DNA from: Nonomuraea sp. NBC_00507
GTDB lineage: Bacteria > Actinomycetota > Actinomycetes > Streptosporangiales > Streptosporangiaceae
DNA length: 64,000 nucleotides
Assembly (NCBI RefSeq): GCF_036013525.1
Contig: NZ_CP107853.1
Coordinates: 8,308,001 to 8,372,000, forward strand
Reading direction: 5' to 3'
Under the pieces are notes generated by a model that made no database searches, was not told the DNA's origin, and saw only the letters and a list, made by a program, of their open reading frames with translations. The translations under genes were made by a program, and so were the position numbers. Of the stretch, positions 17,910 to 25,575 are shown in pieces (the stretch's first letter is position 1; the number at the start of each line of letters is the position of its first letter).

Positions 17910-18368
17910 ATGAACGACCATGCGTTCGTCCCCGACGACTTCGCTGTTCCCTCCTACCTGGCCACCCCACAGTTCCGTCTCGAACCCCTGGGACCCCAGC
18001 ACAACGCTGCCGACCACGCTGCCTGGACCTGCAGCATCGAGCACATCCGCGCGACCCCGGGTTTCCCGGATGGAGCATGGCCCCCCGTGGACGGCATGAC
18101 TTTGGAGGCGAACCTCGCCGACCTGCAGCGCCACGCGAACGACTTCGCTCAGCGCCGCGGATTCACCTACACCGTCCTCGATGCGGCCGGCGACGAGGTG
18201 ATCGGATGCGTCTACATCTATCCCTCTCCCAGCGACGACCACGACGCTGACGTATCCTCCTGGGTCCGGGCCGACCGTGCCGAACTGGACGCGCCCTTGT
18301 ATGAAGCCGTGGCAGCCTGGCTGTCCACGCATTGGCCCTTCGGGACGCTCAACTATCAACCGCGCTGA
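17910..18368 (+). CDS. GNAT-like N-acetyltransferase
   Basis: 152 residues resembling small actinobacterial GNAT-fold proteins: FRLEPLGPQHNAADHAAW at the N-terminus, GFTYTVLDAAGDEVIGCVYI as the beta4-beta5 region, and a C-terminal LYEAVAAWLSTHWPF helix. The usual acetyl-CoA loop (Q/RxxGxG/A) is not evident, so activity is uncertain. There is no clear Shine-Dalgarno before ATG 17910. It stands alone between secreted-protein genes of the other strand. Confidence 0.65.
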   Translation: MNDHAFVPDDFAVPSYLATPQFRLEPLGPQHNAADHAAWTCSIEHIRATPGFPDGAWPPVDGMTLEANLADLQRHANDFAQRRGFTYTVLDAAGDEVIGCVYIYPSPSDDHDADVSSWVRADRAELDAPLYEAVAAWLSTHWPFGTLNYQPR

Positions 18369-18461
18369 GACCACATCCCGCAGAGAGCCACGCCGTCCGC
18401 GCCTACTACGTGGGTCGATTCCCGGGCCGGTCACACTCTCGGAGGTGACCGGTCCATCACT

Positions 18462-18881
18462 CTAGATGCCGCGGGTCTGGTATGTGCAGCCCGGGTCGGA
18501 GGAGGCGCTCGTGTCAAACCGGACACCGAACCTCACGAAGACCTGGTGCGCCTTCGGCCTGGTCACCCAGATGTTCCGCGAGCCCGTCTTGCCGCCCTCG
18601 TAGTTGAAAGCTTTGAACACGAAGTCCGGCTGGGCGTCCTGCATGAAGAAGAAGCGGACGGTGTTCTTGCTACCGACATTGCCGGAGATCCGCCAGGACA
18701 GCTGGTTGAACACGTGCTTTGTCCCGGACGTCAGGTAGCGGGCCCTGATCTCGATGCCGAAGTTGCCCTTCGCGCAGCGTGCGACGAGGTACTGATCGGC
18801 GGATGCCATGGCGGGCGCCGCCGTGATCGACGTGGCCAGGCCAATGGCGGCGACGACAGCCGCGTTACGCAGGATCTTCAT
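18462..18881 (-). CDS. Small secreted protein, unknown function
   Basis: 139 residues from ATG 18881, with GAGAGGG 5 nt upstream; an in-frame ATG at 18908 is less likely. The signal peptide is MKILRNAAVVAAIGLATSIT followed by AAPAMASA. The mature protein has basic, beta-rich sequence (RYLTSGTKHVFNQLSW, then NTVRFFFMQDAQPDFVFK) and two Cys (VARCAKG and DPGCTYQ) that may pair. No known domain is recognised. It is a single-gene unit. Confidence 0.65.
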   Translation of the reverse strand: MKILRNAAVVAAIGLATSITAAPAMASADQYLVARCAKGNFGIEIRARYLTSGTKHVFNQLSWRISGNVGSKNTVRFFFMQDAQPDFVFKAFNYEGGKTGSRNIWVTRPKAHQVFVRFGVRFDTSASSDPGCTYQTRGI

Positions 18882-18969
18882 GGTGTCCCTCTCGTAAGTC
18901 TTGATCACAACTTACGGAGCGGCGGTATGCCGAAGGTATGTCGGACCCGTGTGCCATGCTGTGCCCGTG

Positions 18970-19041
18970 ATGGTCGTCTTCGATGCCGAGCTGTGGATCT
19001 GGGATGCTCGGCGGGCTGATAGCTGGACCTTCGTCAGCGTC
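18970..19041 (+). pseudogene. DUF1905 gene, N-terminal fragment cut by IS607-type insertion
   Basis: 24 codons reading MVVFDAELWIWDARRADSWT then FVSV, the typical DUF1905 N-terminus (F.AELW.W....SW.FV..P). At 19042 the frame enters the mobile element and stops. The rest of the gene resumes in frame at 21766 beyond the element (LPVEESEAIQD). Confidence 0.82.
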
Positions 19042-19250
19042 TTGAATTCCCTGTAGTTCCCTGAAGAAATCAGGCAACTCGGACGGGCGTAGCCTGGTTT
19101 GGGCCGCTCCCGCGCTCGGCTAACTCGAGCACGGGGGTGGCTTTGGCCTGGTGGAAGCCGGTCCGGTGGTGAGAATTCCTGACATGCCCTGTCCGGTACG
19201 GCGTATGCCGTCCCCGCTCGGGTGCATGGCCCGCCGGACGCTGTCCACTC
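19042..19250 (-). ncRNA. Putative omega RNA (reRNA) at the TnpB-side end of the element
   Basis: TnpB nucleases use an RNA that overlaps the 3' end of tnpB and runs to the element's right end, with the guide read from flanking DNA. This segment spans the tnpB tail and the end. On the minus strand it holds a hairpin GCTCG-AGTTAGC-CGAGC (about 19115-19131). The predicted guide is the flanking sequence GACGCTGACGAAGGTCCAGC (19041 down to 19022), which lies in the DUF1905 gene. The 5' limit is a guess. Confidence 0.4.
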
Positions 19251-21064
19251 CCGGCCGGGAATGGGGCGGGCACCGTGCGCCGGTCGGGCGCACGGCTGGA
19301 GGTCTTTGCGGTGTTCTTCGAGGTGTTCTTCGAGGTGCGGGTGGGTCGTTTCGGGGTGGGCCGGCTCTTGGAGCGGTCCCGCGCCTGTGGTCGGGGGTGC
19401 AGGTCGGTTCGGGTGCGGCGGGCGCGGCGGGCGGCCTGGGTGGGTTTGCGGGGTCGGCGGGCGCGGGCCACGTTCCCCTCCACCACCTGCGCGATGCTGC
19501 GAACTCCGGTGGTCCGGTCGGTGCGGGTGGCCTGCTGGCCGAGCAGGCCGCGCGCGAGGATGCGTTCGGCCGCCGCCTGGTCCCGGTCACCCGACAGGCC
19601 GCAGGCCGAGCACCACGCCCAGGCCCAGCCCCGCTCGGCGACCCGGTCGGGGGCCGGACAGTGGGTGAGCACCGACGTGCCGGTCCCGCAGCGGGGGCAG
19701 TAGGTGGAGGTGCCACGGGCCGGGACGGTGACCACGGCGAGGCCGTGCTTGGCCGCCAGATGCCGGATCGCCTCGGCAACCTGCCCGCGCACCTGCCCCG
19801 ACAGGCGCGCGTTCGCCCGGCCCCGCCGCCCGCGCGCTTCCAGGGTGGCCAGATCTTCCAGATAGATCACCGTCGCCCCGGCGGCGACGGCCTGGTCGAC
19901 CGCCCAGCGGGCCGCTGACCAGGCCAGCGCCTTGTTCAGGTTGCGGATGCGCGCGCACACCCGCTCGTGCTCCACCCCGAGGACCTCATGGGCCGTGCTC
20001 AGTTCGGCGAAACGAGCATCGGCGGGCGTGAGGCCGGCCAGCAGCCGCTCCAGGTGCCTGCGTTTGGCGGCCAGGTGCTCGCGCTCGGCCCGCAACCGGT
20101 GCAGCTTGGCCGACACACCGCTGGCGTCGTAGGCCAGCGGCCGCCCGTCGCAGACGACCCGGCCCCCGGCCGTCAGATGTCCGATCGTGCCGGTCAGCAG
20201 GGTGTTCAATCCCCAGTCGAAGCCGCACCCGATCACATGCCCGGTGGCGGGCGCGAACGCGATCGGAGTCTGGAACGGCAGATCGACGCGTACCCGGCCG
20301 TTGTGCACGCGCAGGGTGGGGGCGCACAGTTTCGCCTCCACGGGGACGGTCGGCGGCAACGCGATGGGCAGCAGGTGCCAGGCCCAGTCCCGGCCGGAGG
20401 CGGGACGGGCGGTCAGGGGCAGTTTCACCCGCAGGCGGGCGCCGTGGGGGCCGGTGCGCTCCAGAGTGGCCAGTTGCCGGTCGGCGGCGGCCAGCACGAT
20501 CTGCGCCGCAACGTTCGGGGGCTGCTCCAGGTCGGTCAGATCGCCCGGCAGCACGTGATGCTGGTCGAGGTGGGCGCGGATCTGCCGGGTGCGGTTACGG
20601 ATGTCCGCCACGCTCACCCCGCCCGGCAGCACAGCGCGCAGCGCGTGCCATTCGGCGTCGGTGCGCTTACCCGGCTCTTGCGGCCAGGTGGCCACGATCG
20701 CATGCACCAGCGCGCGGCGGTGCAGCGCCAGCCGCAGCAGGCGGGCGGCCTGCTCTTGGGCGCATCGCAGCACCCGATCACACACGTGCACGCCCGGCTC
20801 CGGCCTCACGCCCCAGCCCAGCCGCCGCAGGGCCATCCAGCCCTTGGCCGGCAACGCCCGCCCATCCAGCCCCACCCCGCGGGCCAGCGCATCCAGATCC
20901 GCCGTACTCCACCGGGCGGCCACGATCCCGGCGGTCAGATCCCGGGCCAGCCCGGCCAGCCAGGCCACCCGCTCGGCCAACAGCGGCTGCGGGACAACCT
21001 CGCCGCTGTGCTCCGCGATCGCGCCGTGGGCGGTGCAGGTCGCGGTCGCGGTGAGCCTACTCAT
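19070..21064 (-). CDS. tnpB: TnpB RNA-guided nuclease of IS607-type element
   Basis: 664 residues from ATG 21064, which overlaps the stop of tnpA by 8 bp (ATGAGTAG). RuvC catalytic residues are visible: Asp in GCGFDWGLN (about 283), Glu in VIYLEDLATL (about 403) and Asp in LSGDRDQAAAERI (about 493-495). A zinc ribbon CPRCG...CSACG lies at about 456-489. TnpB proteins are commonly 350-500 residues. This one has a long N-terminal part and a Pro/Arg/Thr-rich basic tail after about 510 with runs such as KNTSKNTAKTSSRAPDRR. The tail overlaps the expected omega RNA region, so it may reflect RNA rather than protein constraint. All catalytic residues are kept, so it is probably active. Confidence 0.9.
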   Translation of the reverse strand: MSRLTATATCTAHGAIAEHSGEVVPQPLLAERVAWLAGLARDLTAGIVAARWSTADLDALARGVGLDGRALPAKGWMALRRLGWGVRPEPGVHVCDRVLRCAQEQAARLLRLALHRRALVHAIVATWPQEPGKRTDAEWHALRAVLPGGVSVADIRNRTRQIRAHLDQHHVLPGDLTDLEQPPNVAAQIVLAAADRQLATLERTGPHGARLRVKLPLTARPASGRDWAWHLLPIALPPTVPVEAKLCAPTLRVHNGRVRVDLPFQTPIAFAPATGHVIGCGFDWGLNTLLTGTIGHLTAGGRVVCDGRPLAYDASGVSAKLHRLRAEREHLAAKRRHLERLLAGLTPADARFAELSTAHEVLGVEHERVCARIRNLNKALAWSAARWAVDQAVAAGATVIYLEDLATLEARGRRGRANARLSGQVRGQVAEAIRHLAAKHGLAVVTVPARGTSTYCPRCGTGTSVLTHCPAPDRVAERGWAWAWCSACGLSGDRDQAAAERILARGLLGQQATRTDRTTGVRSIAQVVEGNVARARRPRKPTQAARRARRTRTDLHPRPQARDRSKSRPTPKRPTRTSKNTSKNTAKTSSRAPDRRTVPAPFPAGSGQRPAGHAPERGRHTPYRTGHVRNSHHRTGFHQAKATPVLELAERGSGPNQATPVRVA

Positions 21065-21707
21065 GGACCGCCTCTGCTTTGGAGGCGGCATCGATGCGGG
21101 TGTCGGCCTGTGCCAGCAGCTGTTTGCGGGCTTGACGGGAGCGGATGCCGTACATCCGGCCGGCGAACGTCGCGACCAGCGCCATGAAGTCGGCCAGCAG
21201 TTCCTCCATGCCGCCGGCACTGCCTTTGTCGTGCAGCACCTCCACGCTCACCCCGTCACGGGCCAGCAGCGCCGTGATCCAAGCCACCCCGAACCGTGCC
21301 AGTCGGTCCTGATGGGTCACGCGGACCACGGTGAACTTCCCCGCCGCAGCATCGGCCAGCAGCTTGTTCAGGCCGGGGCGGTTCTCCCGCAGCCCGGAGG
21401 CCTTGTCTTTGTAGACCTTCACGATGCCGGTCCGGCTGGTGCGACGCAGTTCGTCTTCCTGAGCGGCCAAAGAGGTCTCTTGCCCGGCGGTGGCAGATAC
21501 GCGTACGTAGGCGACTTCGGCCCGTTCCCGGGCCGCAGCGGCGGCGACACCGGCGAAGGCATCAAGGTCGGCTTCTTTGAAGCGGCGCTCGGGCTGAGAC
21601 CTGCCGACCCACACGAACGGAATCTGGCCCTGATCGGCCCACAGGCGCAGCGTGGCCGGGTGCACGCCCAGACACTTGGCCGCTGCCGTTAGCCTCAGGA
21701 GAGCCAT
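21057..21707 (-). CDS. tnpA: IS607-type serine recombinase (TnpA)
   Basis: 216 residues. The N-terminal MerR-like helix-turn-helix (LTAAAKCLGVHPATLRLWAD) is followed by a small serine-recombinase catalytic domain with the nucleophile in AYVRVSATAGQE (about residue 70) and conserved KVYKDKASGLRENRPGL and RVTHQDRLARFG. It catalyses excision and insertion of the element with little target preference. TTATGAT at 21714-21720, just before the ATG, looks like a -10 box, giving a very short leader. It is translationally coupled to tnpB downstream. Confidence 0.9.
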   Translation of the reverse strand: MALLRLTAAAKCLGVHPATLRLWADQGQIPFVWVGRSQPERRFKEADLDAFAGVAAAAARERAEVAYVRVSATAGQETSLAAQEDELRRTSRTGIVKVYKDKASGLRENRPGLNKLLADAAAGKFTVVRVTHQDRLARFGVAWITALLARDGVSVEVLHDKGSAGGMEELLADFMALVATFAGRMYGIRSRQARKQLLAQADTRIDAASKAEAVHE

Positions 21708-21765
21708 TGAGAGATCATAACAGAACTGTAGGTTTTCATAGCGAATCTGAGAAGCAGTTCATACC

Positions 21766-21996
21766 CTGCCCGTCGAGGAGTCCGAGGCGATTCAGGACAT
21801 GACCGGCGGGTCGCGGCGTGGGTTCGGTTCGCTGCGGGTGCGGGTCACGATCGGCGGGAGCAGCTGGAAGACCTCCATCTTCCCGGACAAGGGGCGCGGT
21901 TGCTACGCGCTGCCGATCAAGCGAACCGTGCGCGAGGCCGAAGGGCTCGACGTGGGTGACTTGGCGAGCGTGACCGTCGAGCTCCTCGACGTCTGA
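21766..21996 (+). pseudogene. DUF1905 gene, C-terminal fragment beyond the IS607-type insertion
   Basis: 77 codons in frame with the fragment ending at 19041. They read LPVEESEAIQDMTGG, then RRGFGSLRVRVTIGGSSWKT, SIFPDKGRGCYALPIK and VREAEGLDVGDLASVTVELL, a full DUF1905 C-terminal half. An internal ATG at 21799 could start a 65-residue product, but it would lack the first strands of the fold. Confidence 0.82.
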
Positions 21997-22011
21997 TCAT
22001 CCTGCCGGCGA

Positions 22012-22653
22012 TCACTTGCCGCGAGCCAGCCTTGTCGCAGTGATCACGATCCAGAGGATGCCGGTGAAGCGACCCAGCGGGAGAAGCATCATGGTCGCCT
22101 CGGTCACGAAGCCGCTGATGGACAGCAATGCCGAAGCGGCGGCGGCGTACCCGAGGATGGTGGTCCATAGCGGTGCGGACGGGGTGAGCGCGGCTGTGCC
22201 GGCTCCGAGGAGGAGCCCCAGGGCCGGGACGTGAATCAGGCCGCCCGTCAGGAAAGCCAGGTAGTGGAGGGTATGCAGCGCATCGCCGGTCGCGTTGGCG
22301 GCCACGATGGTGATGTTGACCAGACCTGAGGCCGCGATGGCGGCGGCAGCCACGAACCCACCGGTCCGGGCCAGGCCGGCGAACCTCCCCCTGGCAATGG
22401 CCGAAACGAAGGTGATCAGGGGCAGGGCGGCAATGACGTACATGATTCCCGCCACCAGGGTCGCGGTCTGGTTGGCGGCGAAATACGCCTCGGTGACGGT
22501 GTCCGGCTCGAACGGTGAGGGGAAGGTGCCGGTGCCCAGCACGCTGGAGAGAATCAGCCCGCCCAGGAACAGCACGGCGAAGGCCAGTCCGTACAGAGCC
22601 CTGCGCCCCCGTGCGGGAGCCGAGGCCTGGGCATGAGAGGTCACGTCAGTCAT
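22012..22653 (-). CDS. Multi-pass membrane protein (DUF4386-like)
   Basis: 213 residues from ATG 22653, with AAGGGG about 7 nt upstream. About six hydrophobic helices are visible: YGLAFAVLFLGGLILSSVLG, ATLVAGIMYVIAALPLITFV, GGFVAAAAIAASGLVNITIV, LAFLTGGLIHVPALGLLLGA, LGYAAAASALLSIS and a last one near FTGILWIVITATRLA. The arrangement resembles DUF4386 proteins of unknown role. It is divergent from the SDR gene across a 325-bp interval. Confidence 0.7.
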   Translation of the reverse strand: MTDVTSHAQASAPARGRRALYGLAFAVLFLGGLILSSVLGTGTFPSPFEPDTVTEAYFAANQTATLVAGIMYVIAALPLITFVSAIARGRFAGLARTGGFVAAAAIAASGLVNITIVAANATGDALHTLHYLAFLTGGLIHVPALGLLLGAGTAALTPSAPLWTTILGYAAAASALLSISGFVTEATMMLLPLGRFTGILWIVITATRLARGK

Positions 22654-22943
22654 GGTCTGCCCCTTAAAGGTCGCTACATGAAGTTCATTTCGTGCAATCA
22701 CATGCTCGGGACTTACCGCGGCGACGGCATCCCACAATGGGGGCAGCGTCGGCTACATCCTGCGGGGTACCGCGAGACATGGTCGAGTCGTTCGTACGGT
22801 CACTGTTGATGACGAGCGCGGTCGAGCCTGGCTTGCGGCACAGGCCACGGCATCGGCCCCGCGGCCAACCATGATCTACGCCCGGAGGAGTACCTGCGGG
22901 CGCCTAGGTGGAAGATCGGCCAAGGTCCCGGGCGTGAGCGTGG

Positions 22944-22972
22944 TTGTTTATAAACGTACATTCGTTTATGGT
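22944..22972 (+). promoter_or_regulatory. Promoter and TetR-type operator of the SDR-TetR operon
   Basis: A perfect 7-bp inverted repeat ATAAACG-TACATT-CGTTTAT (22950-22969) lies in the spacer between a -35-like TTGTTT (22944-22949) and a -10-like TATGGT (22967-22972), spaced 17 bp. The expected transcription start coincides with the ATG at 22979, implying a leaderless message. The operon's own TetR gene (23890) is the obvious ligand-responsive repressor. Confidence 0.7.
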
Positions 22973-22978
22973 AGTGGC

Positions 22979-23890
22979 ATGCTCAACGAACAACCCCTCG
23001 CAGGCAAGGTCGCTCTCGTCGCCGGCGCCACCCGTGGCTGTGGGCGCGCCACCGCCATCGAGCTCGGTGCGCTCGGCGCCACGGTGTACGGCACCGGCCG
23101 CTCGACGAGGTCCGGGCGCTCTCCGCTGGATCGGCCCGAGACGATCGAGGACACCGCCGAACTCGTCACAGCCGCCGGTGGCGAGGGCGTGGCCGTCCGC
23201 TGTGATCACAGCGACGCGGACGACGTCATGAAACTCGTGGATCGCATCCGCGACGACCATGGGCGACTGGACATCCTGGTCAACGACATCTGGGGCGGAG
23301 ACCCGTTCCTGCAGTTCGACAAGCCGCTGTGGGAGCATCCACTCGACGCGACGCTCGGGGTCCTGCGTAACGGCATCGAGACGCATCTGATCACGAGCCG
23401 TTTCGCGATCCCGCTCATGCTGAAAGGGACCGGTGGCCTGGTGGTCGAGGTGGGCGACGGCAAGGGCGAGGTGCCCTACCGCGCAAACATGTCCTACGAC
23501 CTGGTCAAGACGGCGGTGGTCCGGATGGGCCTCGGCCTGGCGCACGAGCTCACGCCGTACGGCGTGACGGCCCTGACCGTCACGCCCGGCTACCTGCGGT
23601 CGGAGTCGATGCTCGACCACTTCAGCACCACCGAGGACACCTGGCGCGAACGAGCCAAGGACGTCCCCTACTTCGAGCACTCCGAGACGCCACACCTGCT
23701 CGCCCGCGGGATCGCCGCGCTGGCGGCCGACCCCGACCGGGAGCGCTTCGCCGGCCTGTGCCTGGGCTCATGGGAGCTCATGCGCGAATACGACCTGCGC
23801 GACACCGACGGCACCCGGCCGGACTGGGGCGCCGTCGACCTCGAATCCCGTCAATTGCTCCTGACCAGCGGCATGCCCGCCCCCATGTGA
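22979..23890 (+). CDS. SDR family oxidoreductase
   Basis: 303 residues. A short-chain dehydrogenase with NAD(P)-binding LAGKVALVAGATRGCGRATA at the N-terminus (TGxxxGIG variant AGATRGCG). The active-site region shows NMSYDLVKTAVVRMGLGLA with the catalytic YxxxK as YDLVK, and an N-terminal Arg after the glycine motif (GRSTRSGRSP) favours NADPH. VNDIWGGDPFLQFDKPLWEH is characteristic of a subgroup of uncharacterised SDRs. ATG 22979 fits both the domain start and the promoter. The stop overlaps the TetR start (TGATG), so the two are co-expressed and probably autoregulated. Confidence 0.9.
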   Translation: MLNEQPLAGKVALVAGATRGCGRATAIELGALGATVYGTGRSTRSGRSPLDRPETIEDTAELVTAAGGEGVAVRCDHSDADDVMKLVDRIRDDHGRLDILVNDIWGGDPFLQFDKPLWEHPLDATLGVLRNGIETHLITSRFAIPLMLKGTGGLVVEVGDGKGEVPYRANMSYDLVKTAVVRMGLGLAHELTPYGVTALTVTPGYLRSESMLDHFSTTEDTWRERAKDVPYFEHSETPHLLARGIAALAADPDRERFAGLCLGSWELMREYDLRDTDGTRPDWGAVDLESRQLLLTSGMPAPM

Positions 23891-24474
23891 TGCCGCGCCC
23901 ACGTACCGTCAGTGACGAGGCGATCCTCGATGCCGTTCTCGGCCTCGCCCACCGCATCGGCCCGGCCCGGCTGACCTTCGCCGCGGTCGCCGCGGAGGTG
24001 GGGTTGTCGGCCGCGACGCTGGTGCAGCGCTTCGGGACCAAGCGTGGTTTGCTGCTCGCCGCCGACAAGCGGGGCGTCGACCTCTGGGTCGACGCCCTGG
24101 ACCGCTCGACAGCCGCCTCGCCGCTCACCCGCATCATCGAGGGCCTCACCCTCGCGGTCGAAAACGTCGCCACGCCGGAGCTGATGGCCAATTCGGTCGC
24201 GATGCTCCAGCTCGACCTTGCCGATCCCGACTTCCACGCCGAGACGCTCCGCGGCGCACGAGCGGTCCGCGCCCGCATCGAGGGTGACCTGAACGCCGCG
24301 CTCGACGCGGGCGAGCTGCGCGCCGGCACCGACGCGGCGAGGCTCGCGACGCTCGTCGAGACCGCCTACCACGGCGCGATGATCGGCTGGGCGATCCACC
24401 GCGAGGGCACCCTCGCCGACTGGATGCGCAAGCAGGTCGAGGCCGTGCTCGCGCCACACCGAACCGCCGGCTAG
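23890..24474 (+). CDS. TetR family transcriptional regulator
   Basis: 194 residues. The N-terminal TetR helix-turn-helix spans about 8-55 (EAILDAVLGLAHRIGPARLT, then FAAVAAEVGLSAATLVQRFG, then TKRGLLLAADKRG). The C-terminal ligand-binding part is all-helical (LTLAVENVATPELMANSVAM, then ARLATLVETAYHGAMIGWAI). It overlaps the SDR gene by one base, so it is translationally coupled. The perfect inverted repeat in the operon promoter is the likely binding site. The inducer is unknown, perhaps the SDR substrate. Confidence 0.9.
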   Translation: MPRPRTVSDEAILDAVLGLAHRIGPARLTFAAVAAEVGLSAATLVQRFGTKRGLLLAADKRGVDLWVDALDRSTAASPLTRIIEGLTLAVENVATPELMANSVAMLQLDLADPDFHAETLRGARAVRARIEGDLNAALDAGELRAGTDAARLATLVETAYHGAMIGWAIHREGTLADWMRKQVEAVLAPHRTAG

Positions 24475-24765
24475 CGCCAATCCGGTGAGTCACGGCCCTG
24501 CGCTTCCTCCAGTTCGCCCAGCCATGGCCTGAAGCCACGAGCTGACGGCTTCATCCACCTTTCCTGGCTGTCACCGGTCCTGCAGAATCGCTCTGACCAG
24601 CTGTTTCATGGCGCCGGATGGGCGGAGCTTCCTTCAAGGCATCGCTGAGGCTTGGCGCCGTTCGCGGACATCCGCATGCAAGAACAGGACTCCGTGAGAG
24701 CCTGCGCACCCGGCTCCGGAGGCCGGTTGCAAGGCCGTGGTTCCCGTGCCCATGGGTGTAGGCGG
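24475..24765. other. Gap without supportable gene
   Basis: About 290 bases between convergent genes. No gene with sound codon use and no strong hairpin is seen. Confidence 0.4.
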
Positions 24766-25539
24766 TCAGGTCGCGAGCTTGAGGAGGACGGCATGGGCGT
24801 CCGGCTCCGCGATTTCGATGCCGAAGCGGTCGCGCAGGGTCGTCCCCAGCTCCTTCGCGGTCGACACCCGCAGATCCTCCAGCCTGATCCGCGTGTTCGC
24901 CGTGGTGCGCTGGACGAGCACATGGTGCCGGAACGGCGACTGCGGATACTCCGAGACGTAGAAGTTGGCCACCTCGAAGTCGCTCGGATAGTGCGGCTCG
25001 TCGGGGCGGAAGGCGTACAGCTCCGTCTCCTCCGAAGCAGGCCCCGAATGCAGCACCCAGAAGTCGCCGTCGCGCCCCAGCCGCCACCGCCAAGGCCCCG
25101 ACTCCAGCGTGGCGCCGTCCTCGAACGGCATCGGCTCCACCAGCCCGTCACCCCCGAACCCGACATCGGCCAGCCACGTGCGGCCGTCCGCCGCCACGGT
25201 GAGCGTGGCGTGCGAGCGCGGCAGGTGGGAGCGGCCGAGCCGGATCCGGGCCAGGTGGCGTTTCAGGGTGAAGCCGAGGCGCTCGAGCGCGGCCGCGAAC
25301 AGCAGGTTCTGCTCGTGGCAGTAGCCGCCGCGCCCGCCCGTCACCATCTTGTCCTGAAGGCTGCCGAGGTCGAGGCGGACGCCCCGGCCGAGGAGCACGT
25401 CCAGGTTCTCGAACGGGATGGCCTGGACGTGCGCCAGGTGCACAGCGCGTAACGTCGCCGCCGTCGGGGCGTGCGGGCCGTCGTAGCCGATCCTGGTCAG
25501 GTACGCGTCCAGGTCGAGTTTCGCAATGTCCCACGTCAT
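24766..25539 (-). CDS. Arylamine N-acetyltransferase
   Basis: 257 residues, slightly shorter than the usual 270-280. The NAT catalytic triad is visible: Cys in GGRGGYCHEQN (about 70), His in RSHATLTV (about 109) and Asp in WLADVGFGG (about 124). The N-terminal DLDAYLTRIGYDGP and IPFENLDVLLGRG are standard for the family. It transfers acetyl from acetyl-CoA to aromatic amines or hydrazines; relatives act as macrolactam-forming amide synthases in some ansamycin clusters, but no polyketide genes are here. It follows the GNAT gene on the same strand with a 36-bp gap, so the two may form a two-gene operon. Confidence 0.93.
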   Translation of the reverse strand: MTWDIAKLDLDAYLTRIGYDGPHAPTAATLRAVHLAHVQAIPFENLDVLLGRGVRLDLGSLQDKMVTGGRGGYCHEQNLLFAAALERLGFTLKRHLARIRLGRSHLPRSHATLTVAADGRTWLADVGFGGDGLVEPMPFEDGATLESGPWRWRLGRDGDFWVLHSGPASEETELYAFRPDEPHYPSDFEVANFYVSEYPQSPFRHHVLVQRTTANTRIRLEDLRVSTAKELGTTLRDRFGIEIAEPDAHAVLLKLAT

Positions 25540-25575
25540 GCGATCAACAATGACGGGTACGACGGCCCGTGCGCA

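Larger units (their letters stand above)
19042..21765 (-). mobile_element. IS607-type element (serine recombinase + TnpB) inserted in a DUF1905 gene
   Basis: About 2.72 kb. The limits are set by the interrupted host gene: codons FVSV end at 19041 and LPVEES begins at 21766, and joining them gives an uninterrupted DUF1905 protein. The contents are tnpA (serine recombinase with MerR-like HTH) overlapping tnpB, both on the minus strand. There are no terminal inverted repeats and no target duplication beyond at most a base or two, as usual for IS607 family members. The exact crossover could shift by one or two bases. Confidence 0.85.

Noticed and set aside
24766..25539. Arylamine N-acetyltransferase as an ansamycin amide synthase
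   Set aside because: No polyketide synthase or aminohydroxybenzoate genes are in the window, and the sequence looks like an ordinary NAT.
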